A program made the position numbers and the translations under genes. Below, piece by piece: positions 8,894-17,752 of a DNA stretch of 45,430 nucleotides. This DNA is from Marinobacter daepoensis DSM 16072 (GTDB taxonomy: Bacteria > Pseudomonadota > Gammaproteobacteria > Pseudomonadales > Oleiphilaceae), in assembly GCF_000421165.1 (NCBI RefSeq), contig NZ_ATWI01000001.1, positions 1 to 45,430 on the forward strand, in the 5' to 3' direction. Every line of letters begins with the position of its first letter. Position 1 is the first letter of the stretch. Under the pieces are notes generated by a model. It worked only from the letters and a program-made list of their open reading frames with translations. It searched no databases and was not told the DNA's origin.

Positions 8894-8921
8894 TTGACAT
8901 AAACGAGGGCCTCTATATAAT
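8894..8921 (+). promoter_or_regulatory. Strong sigma70 promoter of the tRNA-Asp gene
   Basis: A perfect TTGACA (8894-8899) and a perfect TATAAT (8916-8921) are separated by 16 bases. GCGCCCTC follows, a GC-rich discriminator of the kind seen at stringently controlled stable-RNA promoters. Transcription would start near 8928, about 44 bases before the tRNA. Confidence 0.88.
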
Positions 8922-8971
8922 GCGCCCTCGTTGTCACAGAGCAATCGCAAGAAAGCTCAGGCACGCCGCGC

Positions 8972-9048
8972 GGAGCGGTAGTTCAGTTGGTTAGAATACC
9001 GGCCTGTCACGCCGGGGGTCGCGGGTTCGAGTCCCGTCCGCTCCGCCA
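8972..9048 (+). tRNA. tRNA-Asp (anticodon GTC)
   Basis: The cloverleaf is complete. The acceptor stem is GGAGCGG (8972-8978) with CCGCTCC (9038-9044). A D-arm with GTTCAGTTGGTTAGAA follows. The anticodon stem CCGGC/GCCGG encloses loop CTGTCAC, with anticodon GTC at 9006-9008, and the T-arm is GCGGGTTCGAGTCCCGT. The discriminator G and encoded CCA end at 9048. It is a single tRNA, not a cluster, between the ends of two convergent AraC-type genes. No integrase or attachment-site duplication is visible. Confidence 0.97.
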
Positions 9049-9083
9049 TTTTCCTCCCAGGATTATCTTACCTTTCAGTTTTT

Positions 9084-10130
9084 CTAATCTGTGTTCATTC
9101 TGAGCTTCTTTCTGTGTTCGCCCGGGCTGATGTTGTGCCATCGTTGGTAGGCCTTATGAAAAGCCGGCGGGTTGGCAAATCCGAGCAGCCAGGCAATTTC
9201 CGCCAGTGAGCTGTTTGTCTCTTTCAGATAGTCCACCGCCAGTTGTTTGCGTGTGGCATCCAGCAATTGTCTGAAGCCGCTGCCTTCCTGTGCGAGTTGT
9301 CGCTGTAGTGTCCAGGGTGTCACGCCCAGTTTTGCCGAGAGCGACTCAAGAGAGGTGTTGCCGCCTACCAGCAGGGGGGCAATATGGTGCCTGGCCCGGT
9401 CTGCGGTGCTCCAGCCTCGCTGCATTTGCTGCAGCTCCAGTTCACAAACATTCGTTAGTTTCTCATGCATGCCTGCATGGGCCTGCAATGGGAGCAGTCC
9501 CCAGACCTGCTCTTTGATGCGTATATCATTAGTGCTTGCACCAAACTCCACCGGGCAGCGAAACCAGCTTTCAAACACGTCATCCAGCCCTCTGGAAGGG
9601 TATTCAATTCTCACGCGATCCAGAACATCGTAGCGGCCGGTCATATGGCGGATAAGTTGTGTCCAGCCAGCGAGCACCGAATCCACCACAAAGTAGTTGT
9701 ATGCGTTGTAGGGGCGGATGGAATAAAAGTGGATAGAGCGCTGGTGTCGATGAACGCCGGGAGCTCCCCGGGAATTGCGGCTGGTCAGCAACGAGAATCG
9801 CACCAGGGTTTCCATCGCCTGGCCAACCGTTTCGGCGGTCTCTGCGCAGAGACCGGCGATGCCGGCGTCGACCGGCCGGGACAGGGCACCCATGCGCAGG
9901 CCTATAGCCGGGTTGCCCGTGGCGTTTATGGCTGCGTGCCCCAGGCGCATGAACCTTGGGATACTGATGCGGGCATCGGTTGCTGCCGATTCCGGGGCGT
10001 TGAGATGAAAGCTGGCTTTCAGCCGTTCCGGGTTGGCACCCTCTGCCGCCACGGCCTTCAGCAGGACGGAGACGTAAAGAAGGCTGATGTCGCCCAGAGC
10101 ATTCTGGGTCTGCGTACCGGGTTTGTGCAT
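9084..10130 (-). CDS. AraC-family transcriptional regulator
   Basis: A 348-residue regulator of the same broad class as the one at 7825 but clearly a different gene. It has an N-terminal Arabinose_bd-type domain (ISIPRFMRLGHAAINATGNP ... GLRMGALSRP). The C-terminal AraC double helix-turn-helix is SLESLSAKLGVTPWTLQRQL and then SLAEIAWLLGFANPPAFHKAYQRWHNISPGEHR. It is divergent from fadH, with 135 bases between, and is therefore the natural candidate regulator of that gene. The inducer is unknown. Confidence 0.92.
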   Translation of the reverse strand: MHKPGTQTQNALGDISLLYVSVLLKAVAAEGANPERLKASFHLNAPESAATDARISIPRFMRLGHAAINATGNPAIGLRMGALSRPVDAGIAGLCAETAETVGQAMETLVRFSLLTSRNSRGAPGVHRHQRSIHFYSIRPYNAYNYFVVDSVLAGWTQLIRHMTGRYDVLDRVRIEYPSRGLDDVFESWFRCPVEFGASTNDIRIKEQVWGLLPLQAHAGMHEKLTNVCELELQQMQRGWSTADRARHHIAPLLVGGNTSLESLSAKLGVTPWTLQRQLAQEGSGFRQLLDATRKQLAVDYLKETNSSLAEIAWLLGFANPPAFHKAYQRWHNISPGEHRKKLRMNTD

Positions 10131-10225
10131 GCGCCCATTATCGATGTTATCCGGGGATAATCAAATGTTGTTTTAGGATATTGTTGGGCGGTGTATGGCC
10201 AGTTAGTGTTAGGGCCATAATAAAT

Positions 10226-10239
10226 GGGGCATTTGCCCC
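10226..10239. promoter_or_regulatory. Palindrome between the AraC-type gene and fadH; candidate operator
   Basis: GGGGCA-TT-TGCCCC is a perfect 14-base inverted repeat, 27 bases before the fadH ATG and just after a CATAAT that could serve as a -10 box. It could be a repressor site or a small hairpin in the 5' leader. No known consensus is recognised. Confidence 0.35.
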
Positions 10240-10247
10240 GTGGTTGA

Positions 10248-12329
<2,082 letters not shown>

Positions 12330-12461
12330 TCACAAATCGTTGCAGTTTTTCGCTGTGTTTCGGGGCCTGTCTGGCTAGACTAGTCAGATAATGGTTGAAT
12401 TGGAACCAACGGGCGCCGACCGGCGTCCGGAATTCAGATTCCCGAGGCACGGAGAAGTTTG

Positions 12462-13697
12462 ATGGTAAATGCCGGGCAGGCCGCCGATGGCTATTCGGCG
12501 GTCTTTTTTGTGGAAGGCAATCAGATTGCCCGGCAGATGAGGCTGTCGGAGTTTGGCGCTTTTCTGGATGGCTACGTTGGCCTTTCAGACCTGGCGGAGA
12601 CGGATGTCCGGGCGGTCCTGGTGAACCTGAGCCCGAACCTGAAGGTGACGTCTCTGGTCTTCTTCCGCATCTGGTTTGATGATGAGGGCCGGGCTGACAG
12701 CCACTGGAATGTGCCCATTGAATCCCTGGCCGATCAGGGCGCCAAGGGGCCAAACATGGGTGGCGGAGCCATCAGGCTGGTCTGCCGGAGTCAGTGTCCC
12801 GCTCCGGAGTTCGCCAATGAACTGTGGGATCCGGATATGACTCCGGGCAATAACCACTTTCAGGCCATTCGCAAAGCGGTGGATGCCAACACGCTTCGGT
12901 TTCAGAAAATCGAACCTGAAGAAGAAAATATCCCGGTACTTACGGCAACCTCATCTTCGTCAGAAGCCGGCGAGGGCAGCCGGGACCGGGCCCGCCTGGC
13001 TCAGGTGCTGCGTGAACAGCGCCTGAGAATCAAAACGCTCCAAAGTGTACATCGTGATTCGCTGGCAGACCTGCAGCGAGAGCATCGTCTTGAAATGCAG
13101 GGGTTGCGCGGCGAGATGGCGGATCTCGAGCAGAGGTGTGAGCGCCTCAGGCTCAGCAACGAGCAGCTCAAGCAGCGATTGTCCCAGCGCAACGAACAGT
13201 ACCTGAGCATGCAGGAAAAGATGGCAGAGGGGCGTGAGGACCAAGGGCGGGAAGATGCCAATGCCAGCGCTGAGACCGTGTTGTTAAGGGAGCAGCTGGA
13301 ACGTAAACAGCGTGAGCTGGAGCTCCGTGACGAGAAGATCGTTGCCCTGGAGCAGGACAGGCACGACCTGCTGCACCGTCAGCCTCCGGAGGAATCGTTA
13401 CTGGAGCAGCTTCGGGCGCAGTCGGTCTTTCTGGTGGCCTACCACCCGGGTGTGGGGCACATTACCTTGCCGTATGAAGAGATTGATACCTACTTTGGCA
13501 ACCCTCTTGGGTATGCCGCAGAGCGCTGCAGCCTGAACGAACCGGCCTATCGTGAATGGCTGGCCCACTATGAGCATCCCGTTTGTAATCACGTTGATGA
13601 AGATGGGAGGGCCTGCGGAGAGCCCATCATGCGGATAACCCAACCTGCCGAATTCGAGCCGGGTCGTGATGACCGATGCGAGCATCATCAGGCCTGA
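12462..13697 (+). CDS. Coiled-coil protein with Cys/His-rich tail, function unknown
   Basis: A 411-residue protein that I do not recognise. An N-terminal globular part (about 1-150) is followed by a long charged coiled coil (about 170-320, rich in Glu, Gln, Arg and Leu heptads, e.g. REHRLEMQGLRGEMADLEQR). A conserved-looking C-terminal domain (about 325-411) contains Cys and His pairs (CNHVDEDGRACGEP and CEHH) that could bind zinc. No signal peptide or membrane segment is visible. GGAGAAG precedes the ATG; a TTG one codon earlier is an alternative. It stands between fadH and nadK on the same strand. Confidence 0.75.
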   Translation: MVNAGQAADGYSAVFFVEGNQIARQMRLSEFGAFLDGYVGLSDLAETDVRAVLVNLSPNLKVTSLVFFRIWFDDEGRADSHWNVPIESLADQGAKGPNMGGGAIRLVCRSQCPAPEFANELWDPDMTPGNNHFQAIRKAVDANTLRFQKIEPEEENIPVLTATSSSSEAGEGSRDRARLAQVLREQRLRIKTLQSVHRDSLADLQREHRLEMQGLRGEMADLEQRCERLRLSNEQLKQRLSQRNEQYLSMQEKMAEGREDQGREDANASAETVLLREQLERKQRELELRDEKIVALEQDRHDLLHRQPPEESLLEQLRAQSVFLVAYHPGVGHITLPYEEIDTYFGNPLGYAAERCSLNEPAYREWLAHYEHPVCNHVDEDGRACGEPIMRITQPAEFEPGRDDRCEHHQA

Positions 13698-13827
13698 TCG
13701 TCATCTTTTTTCAGAATCTGCCCGAGTTTCGTTAAACTGTCCTTCTGTTCCTTATCGATCAGGGAGTCTGGCATCCCGTCCGGGGGGCCGGTACTCTCTG
13801 CTCCATTCAGAGACCACGGGATACTTC

Positions 13828-14712
13828 ATGGACCAGTTCAGGAATATCGGCATCGTCGGGCGCATGGGCAGCGTCAAGGTCGTTGAGTCGCTTCGGCAGC
13901 TCAAGCAGTACCTAACCGCCAACAATTATCATGTGATTATTGAGGAAGATACCTCAGCCATGATTCCTGGCCACGGTCTGCAGGTGGCCAGCAAAAAGCT
14001 TTTGGGGGAAATCTGTGATTTGGTCATCGTGGTCGGCGGTGACGGCAGTCTGCTGGGCGCGGCCCGGGAACTCGCCAAATCCAAGATTCCCATTCTGGGG
14101 GTTAACCGGGGGCGTCTGGGGTTTCTGACGGATATCTCCCCCTCAGACCTCGAAGAACGTCTGGCCCAGGTGCTGGCAGGTAATTACATTGAAGAGTCCC
14201 GCTTTCTTCTGGATGGCCATGTAGAGCGAAACGGCCAGCCCTTAGGTTATGGCTCGGCGCTGAACGATGTGGTTCTGCACCCGGGGAAATCAACCCGGAT
14301 GATTGGTTTCGATCTTTTTATTGATGGCCACTTTGTCTATAGCCAACGCTCGGACGGTTTGATTGTTGCCACACCAACGGGGTCCACGGCGTACTCACTG
14401 TCAGCAGGGGGGCCGATTATGCACCCTAAGCTCGATGCCGTAGTTCTGGTACCGATGTTCCCCCATACCCTCAGCAGTCGTCCGATCGTTGTTGATGGCA
14501 AAAGCGAGATCAAGCTGGTGATCGGGGAAACCAATGAAACCTACCCACAGATCAGCTTCGATGGTCAGATGAATATCGCCTGTGCGCCTGGCGACATCAT
14601 TCGAATCACCAAAAAACCATTCAAGATCCGTCTGATTCACCCCACCGATCATAATTTCTACGCGACCTGCCGGGACAAACTGGGCTGGGCAAGCGAAATA
14701 GCAGCGAGTTGA
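13828..14712 (+). CDS. nadK: NAD kinase
   Basis: A 294-residue cytoplasmic NAD kinase, which makes NADP from NAD with ATP. The GGDGSLLG motif (residues 70-77, catalytic Asp72), the NRGRLGFLTD region and the TPTGSTAYSLSAGGPI signature are all present. The open frame extends 54 codons upstream, but the MDQFRNIGIVGR start gives the normal family length and alignment, so 13828 is used. The upstream extension overlaps the end of the coiled-coil gene and is probably not translated. The next gene begins 6 bases after the stop, so the two are likely co-transcribed. Confidence 0.96.
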   Translation: MDQFRNIGIVGRMGSVKVVESLRQLKQYLTANNYHVIIEEDTSAMIPGHGLQVASKKLLGEICDLVIVVGGDGSLLGAARELAKSKIPILGVNRGRLGFLTDISPSDLEERLAQVLAGNYIEESRFLLDGHVERNGQPLGYGSALNDVVLHPGKSTRMIGFDLFIDGHFVYSQRSDGLIVATPTGSTAYSLSAGGPIMHPKLDAVVLVPMFPHTLSSRPIVVDGKSEIKLVIGETNETYPQISFDGQMNIACAPGDIIRITKKPFKIRLIHPTDHNFYATCRDKLGWASEIAAS

Positions 14713-14718
14713 TTGATT

Positions 14719-15732
14719 ATGGCGGCAATCAAGACAATCGCAGATCGCGGTTACGACATCATTGGTGATATTCACGGCTGTTCACACACGCTGGAGCGCC
14801 TGCTGGAGCAGATGGGGTACCGGAAGCTCAACGGGATCTACCAGCACCCAAGGCGTCAGGCCATTTTTATTGGCGATATTATTGACCGGGGGCCAAGAAT
14901 TCGGGAATCGCTGCATCTGGTTCGGGATATGGTCGAGCATGGTTTTGCCCGGATTGTCATGGGGAACCATGAATACAACGCCCTCGGGTATTGCACTCGT
15001 GCCCGGCCTGGCAGCGGCAAAACGTTCCTGAGGGAACACAACCCGCGGCATGACCGACTGATCAAGGAAACCCTTGAACAGTTCGATGCGTATCCTCACG
15101 AATGGAACGAGTTTCTGGAGTGGTTTTACACGATTCCGCTCTTTATTGAGGAAGAGAATTTTCGTGTGGTGCATGCGTGCTGGGATCAGACACTGATTAG
15201 TCAGTTTCGTGAAAACCACGGCGGGGCCTGCATTGATGAAGACTTCCTGCATGCCTCCGCCGCGATCGAGTCGTTTGCCGGCCAAGTGATGGATACGCTC
15301 CTGAGGGGGACCGATCTCAGATTACCGGACGGCATGTCGATCACAGGGCGTGACGGGTACGTTCGCCAGTTTTTCAGAACCAAGTTCTGGGCCGATCAGC
15401 CGGACACCTATGCGGATGTGGTGTTTCAGCCAGACCCTCTGCCAACGGAAGTGGCCGGCATGGGCCTGACTGACGATGAGCGCAAACAGTTGATTACCTA
15501 TCCGCTGGAGGCGCCTCCGGTGTTTGTTGGCCATTACTGGATGGATGGGGCGCCAGCACCGCTCAAACACAACGTGGCCTGTATTGATTACAGTGCCGTC
15601 AAGTATGGAAAACTAGTGGCGTACCGCTTTGATGGGGAGAAAGTGTTATCCCGGGACAAGTTTGTCTGGGTTGACGTTGATCGTCCGGAACAGCCGGACT
15701 ATCCCACCAGTGAAGATAGCGTTGCCCGCTAA
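14719..15732 (+). CDS. Calcineurin-like metallophosphoesterase (PPP / diadenosine tetraphosphatase type)
   Basis: A 337-residue phosphoesterase with the three PPP metal-binding motifs: GDIHG (Asp17, His19), GDIIDRGP (52-59) and GNHE (82-85), with later His residues (HACWDQ and VGHYWMDG). This arrangement resembles ApaH/PrpE-type enzymes that cleave dinucleoside polyphosphates or phosphoproteins; the exact substrate cannot be read. The ATG at 14719 starts 6 bases after nadK; TTG at 14713 is a poorer choice. It overlaps no neighbour and leads into the rhomboid gene after 16 bases. Confidence 0.88.
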   Translation: MAAIKTIADRGYDIIGDIHGCSHTLERLLEQMGYRKLNGIYQHPRRQAIFIGDIIDRGPRIRESLHLVRDMVEHGFARIVMGNHEYNALGYCTRARPGSGKTFLREHNPRHDRLIKETLEQFDAYPHEWNEFLEWFYTIPLFIEEENFRVVHACWDQTLISQFRENHGGACIDEDFLHASAAIESFAGQVMDTLLRGTDLRLPDGMSITGRDGYVRQFFRTKFWADQPDTYADVVFQPDPLPTEVAGMGLTDDERKQLITYPLEAPPVFVGHYWMDGAPAPLKHNVACIDYSAVKYGKLVAYRFDGEKVLSRDKFVWVDVDRPEQPDYPTSEDSVAR

Positions 15733-15748
15733 AACAAGAGAGGTTTAC

Positions 15749-16423
15749 TTGGATAATTCGTCGCCTTCCCCGATCACGCCCAATGGGCGCTGGCAGCCTG
15801 CACCGCGCCACGCGCCCCTGGTGATTGCGGTCATTATGATCGCGATTGCCATGGTTTGGCTTACCGGCATGGGGCAGAGCAAGTTGGCAGCCTCCATGAT
15901 GATTGTCGACCCCCGGCCATTTCCCTGGGGAACGTTTGAAACGCTGTCGGGGCGTCTGGATGCGCTGCTATTGACGCTTTCTGCCGGAGAGGTCTGGCGC
16001 CTGTTGACGCCGGATTTCCTGCATTTCAGCTGGACCCATATCATTTTCAACTCTGTCATGCTCTGGTTTCTTGGAAGTCAGATTGAGTGGATGGATGGGC
16101 GGATGAGGCTTGTCGCTCTGTTTTTTGCGGCCAGCCTTGGGTCGAATCTGTTGCAGTATCTGGTGTCGGGCCCCTTGTTCGGCGGCCTTTCCGGCGTTGT
16201 GTATGGCATTTTGGGGTACTGTTGGCTGAGCCAGCGCCGAATGCCGCGTTTCCAGTTTCCACCAGCACTGGTCACTTTCGCCCTGGTTTGGATGGTCATT
16301 GGGTTCACGCCGCTGCCAGAGGTGCTGGGGCTTGGACGAATGGCTAACGAAGCCCACCTGGGAGGTTTCCTCGCGGGTCTGGCTATGGCTGCCGTGTTAC
16401 CCCCACGGCGTTATCTGCGATAA
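15749..16423 (+). CDS. Rhomboid-family intramembrane serine protease
   Basis: A 224-residue polytopic inner-membrane protein with about six hydrophobic segments. The rhomboid marks are HIIFN (the HxxxN motif of the second helix), catalytic Ser148 in GGLSGVVYG and His203 in NEAHLGGFLAG. It cleaves transmembrane segments of other proteins within the bilayer; the substrate is unknown. The start is TTG at 15749, because AAGAGAGG lies 5 bases upstream. The open frame runs further back only by overlapping the phosphatase gene. It could be a rhombosortase-like member, but no partner substrate tag was found in the window. Confidence 0.88.
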   Translation: MDNSSPSPITPNGRWQPAPRHAPLVIAVIMIAIAMVWLTGMGQSKLAASMMIVDPRPFPWGTFETLSGRLDALLLTLSAGEVWRLLTPDFLHFSWTHIIFNSVMLWFLGSQIEWMDGRMRLVALFFAASLGSNLLQYLVSGPLFGGLSGVVYGILGYCWLSQRRMPRFQFPPALVTFALVWMVIGFTPLPEVLGLGRMANEAHLGGFLAGLAMAAVLPPRRYLR

Positions 16424-16450
16424 AAAAAAGCCCCACCGAAAGGTGAGGCT
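16422..16450 (-). terminator. Rho-independent terminator of the candidate small RNA
   Basis: On the minus strand this is a 9-bp stem (one G-U) with a UUUC loop, followed by eight T bases. On the plus strand the hairpin is preceded by the A-run and followed by GTAAAAG, so it lacks a U-tract for the rhomboid gene that ends at 16423. No minus-strand protein gene exists nearby for it to terminate. Confidence 0.85.
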
Positions 16451-16510
16451 GTAAAAGAGCTTATAGCTCCTGATGAGAGAGACCAAATGATACGACCGTT
16501 GTCATTTGGT
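16422..16510 (-). ncRNA. Candidate Fur-repressed small RNA (RyhB/PrrF-like in architecture)
   Basis: Read on the minus strand, an 89-nt RNA is expected to start at the A at 16510, six bases after a TATCAT -10 box, and to end in eight U residues at 16429-16422. It folds into three hairpins. The first is ACCAAAUGA/UCAUUUGGU, a 9-bp perfect stem (16510-16502 with 16490-16482). The second is GAGCU-AUA-AGCUC (16469-16457). The third is the terminator AGCCUCACC-UUUC-GGUGGGGCU (16450-16429). A pyrimidine-rich single-stranded part, CUCUCUCAUCAG (about 16481-16470), could pair with Shine-Dalgarno sequences. The terminator's one irregular pair is G-U in this RNA but a C-A mismatch on the plus strand, which supports minus-strand transcription. 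No RyhB or PrrF sequence core is recognised. Confidence 0.72.
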
Positions 16511-16515
16511 GGGTT

Positions 16516-16546
16516 AATGATAATCGTTATCATTTTTGATTGTCAA
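16516..16546 (-). promoter_or_regulatory. Sigma70 promoter overlapped by a Fur box
   Basis: On the minus strand TTGACA (16546-16541), an 18-base spacer and TATCAT (16522-16517) form a strong promoter. The 19-base palindrome at 16516-16534, which reads AATGATAATCGTTATCATT on the plus strand, is a close match to the Fur consensus GATAATGATAATCATTATC and covers the -10 box and spacer. Binding of Fe-Fur would block RNA polymerase. The palindrome may also affect plus-strand transcription into yeaC, but no good plus-strand promoter is seen. Confidence 0.82.
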
Positions 16547-16591
16547 ATAAGTTTGCCGGTTTTTAGATGAAGAAATGTTCAGGAGGCGGGA

Positions 16592-16888
16592 ATGACATAC
16601 GAAGAATTGATTGAGCGGCTGGACCCGACGGTTTACCGCAACCTGAAGCAGGCCATTGAGCTTGGCAAGTGGCCCGACGGCCGGGTGATGACCCGGGAGC
16701 AGCGCGAAATCAGCCTGGAAGCGGTGATTTACTACGAGGAAAAGCACAACGTTCCTGAGGAGCAGCGTGTGGGCTATCTGGATCGGGGAGAAAAGGCCGG
16801 TACGGCTTGTGATCCTTCGGTGCAGTTCCGAAAAGAGAAACAGAACAACGAGGCAGACCCTGATCAGTTTGTTGAGGTAAAGGTTTGA
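16592..16888 (+). CDS. YeaC-like protein (DUF1315)
   Basis: A 98-residue small soluble protein matching the YeaC/DUF1315 family: MTYEELIERLDPTVYRNLKQ at the start, then a WPDGR ... LTREQ-like core (here VMTREQREISLEAVIYYE). The acidic tail is variable. Its function is unknown. AGGAGGCGGG lies before the ATG. The stop overlaps the start of the next gene (TTGA), so the two are translationally coupled. A Fur box lies about 60 bases upstream, but it appears to belong to the divergent small RNA. Confidence 0.85.
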   Translation: MTYEELIERLDPTVYRNLKQAIELGKWPDGRVMTREQREISLEAVIYYEEKHNVPEEQRVGYLDRGEKAGTACDPSVQFRKEKQNNEADPDQFVEVKV

Positions 16889-17721
16889 CAGTTTCAACGG
16901 ATGTAACCGGCCGTTTGCGGAAAATGCCGGCGGAGGCGGGAGACCCGGTGGCCTATACCCTCGCCGTTGGTGATGCCCGTCTGCCGCTGAATGAGCTTGT
17001 GGGCCGCAAGGTGAGCCTGGAGTTTGATGGTGTGATTCGTTGCGTCCATTGTGATCGCACCACCAAGAAAAGTTTCAATCAAGGATACTGCTACCCCTGT
17101 TTCCGGAAACTCGCGGCCTGTGATAGCTGCATCATGAGCCCGGAAAAATGCCATTTTCATCTGGGTACCTGCCGTGAGCCTGAGTGGGGCGAGGCCAACT
17201 GCATGGTGGAGCATGTGGTTTATCTGGCCAATTCGAGCGGTTTGAAAGTAGGGATCACACGGGCTTCTCAGGTGCCAACCCGGTGGATTGACCAGGGTGC
17301 GGTAACCGCTATTCCCATGCTTCGGGTGGCCAGTCGGTATCTTTCCGGGCTGGTGGAGGTGGCATGCAAGAGTCATGCGGCTGACCGCACCAACTGGCGG
17401 GCGATGCTCAAAGGTGATGTACCGGAACTGGATCTGGTGCAGGAGCGGGAGAGGATGCTGGGTCTGATCGAAGCGGATCTGGAGACCCTTCGGTCGCAGC
17501 ATGGTGAAGATAGCATTCGGATTGTGGACGAAGCCTCACTGGGATTAGGTTATCCGGTTCAGGTCTGGCCGGCGAAAGTGAAAACCCATAATCTGGACAA
17601 AACGCCAGAAGTGGAGGGCGTACTTGAGGGTGTTAAAGGTCAGTACCTCATGCTTGATACCGGTGTGATCAATATCCGCAAGTTTACCGGCTACGAAGTC
17701 CGGTTCCGGGTTCTTGACTGA
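16885..17721 (+). CDS. DUF2797 protein with Cys-rich zinc-binding-like region
   Basis: A 278-residue protein of the DUF2797 family, function unknown. Eight cysteines lie in CxxC-type spacing between residues 53 and 96 (C53, C56, C69, C72, C79, C82, C89, C96) and probably bind zinc. Next come VVYLANSS (111-118) and KVGITR (121-126). These resemble the two motifs of GIY-YIG/T5orf172-type nuclease folds, a likeness noted by eye only. A C-terminal part follows (about 200-278). The start is TTG at 16885, overlapping the yeaC stop, with GAGGTAAAGG upstream. Confidence 0.83.
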   Translation: MTVSTDVTGRLRKMPAEAGDPVAYTLAVGDARLPLNELVGRKVSLEFDGVIRCVHCDRTTKKSFNQGYCYPCFRKLAACDSCIMSPEKCHFHLGTCREPEWGEANCMVEHVVYLANSSGLKVGITRASQVPTRWIDQGAVTAIPMLRVASRYLSGLVEVACKSHAADRTNWRAMLKGDVPELDLVQERERMLGLIEADLETLRSQHGEDSIRIVDEASLGLGYPVQVWPAKVKTHNLDKTPEVEGVLEGVKGQYLMLDTGVINIRKFTGYEVRFRVLD

Positions 17722-17752
17722 GCCCGCCATGTCTTTTGTCTGGAGAGAATGA

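Noticed and set aside
8940..9084. tRNA-Asp as an attachment site of an integrated island
   Set aside because: No integrase, no direct repeat of the tRNA 3' end and no foreign-looking genes are seen on either side.
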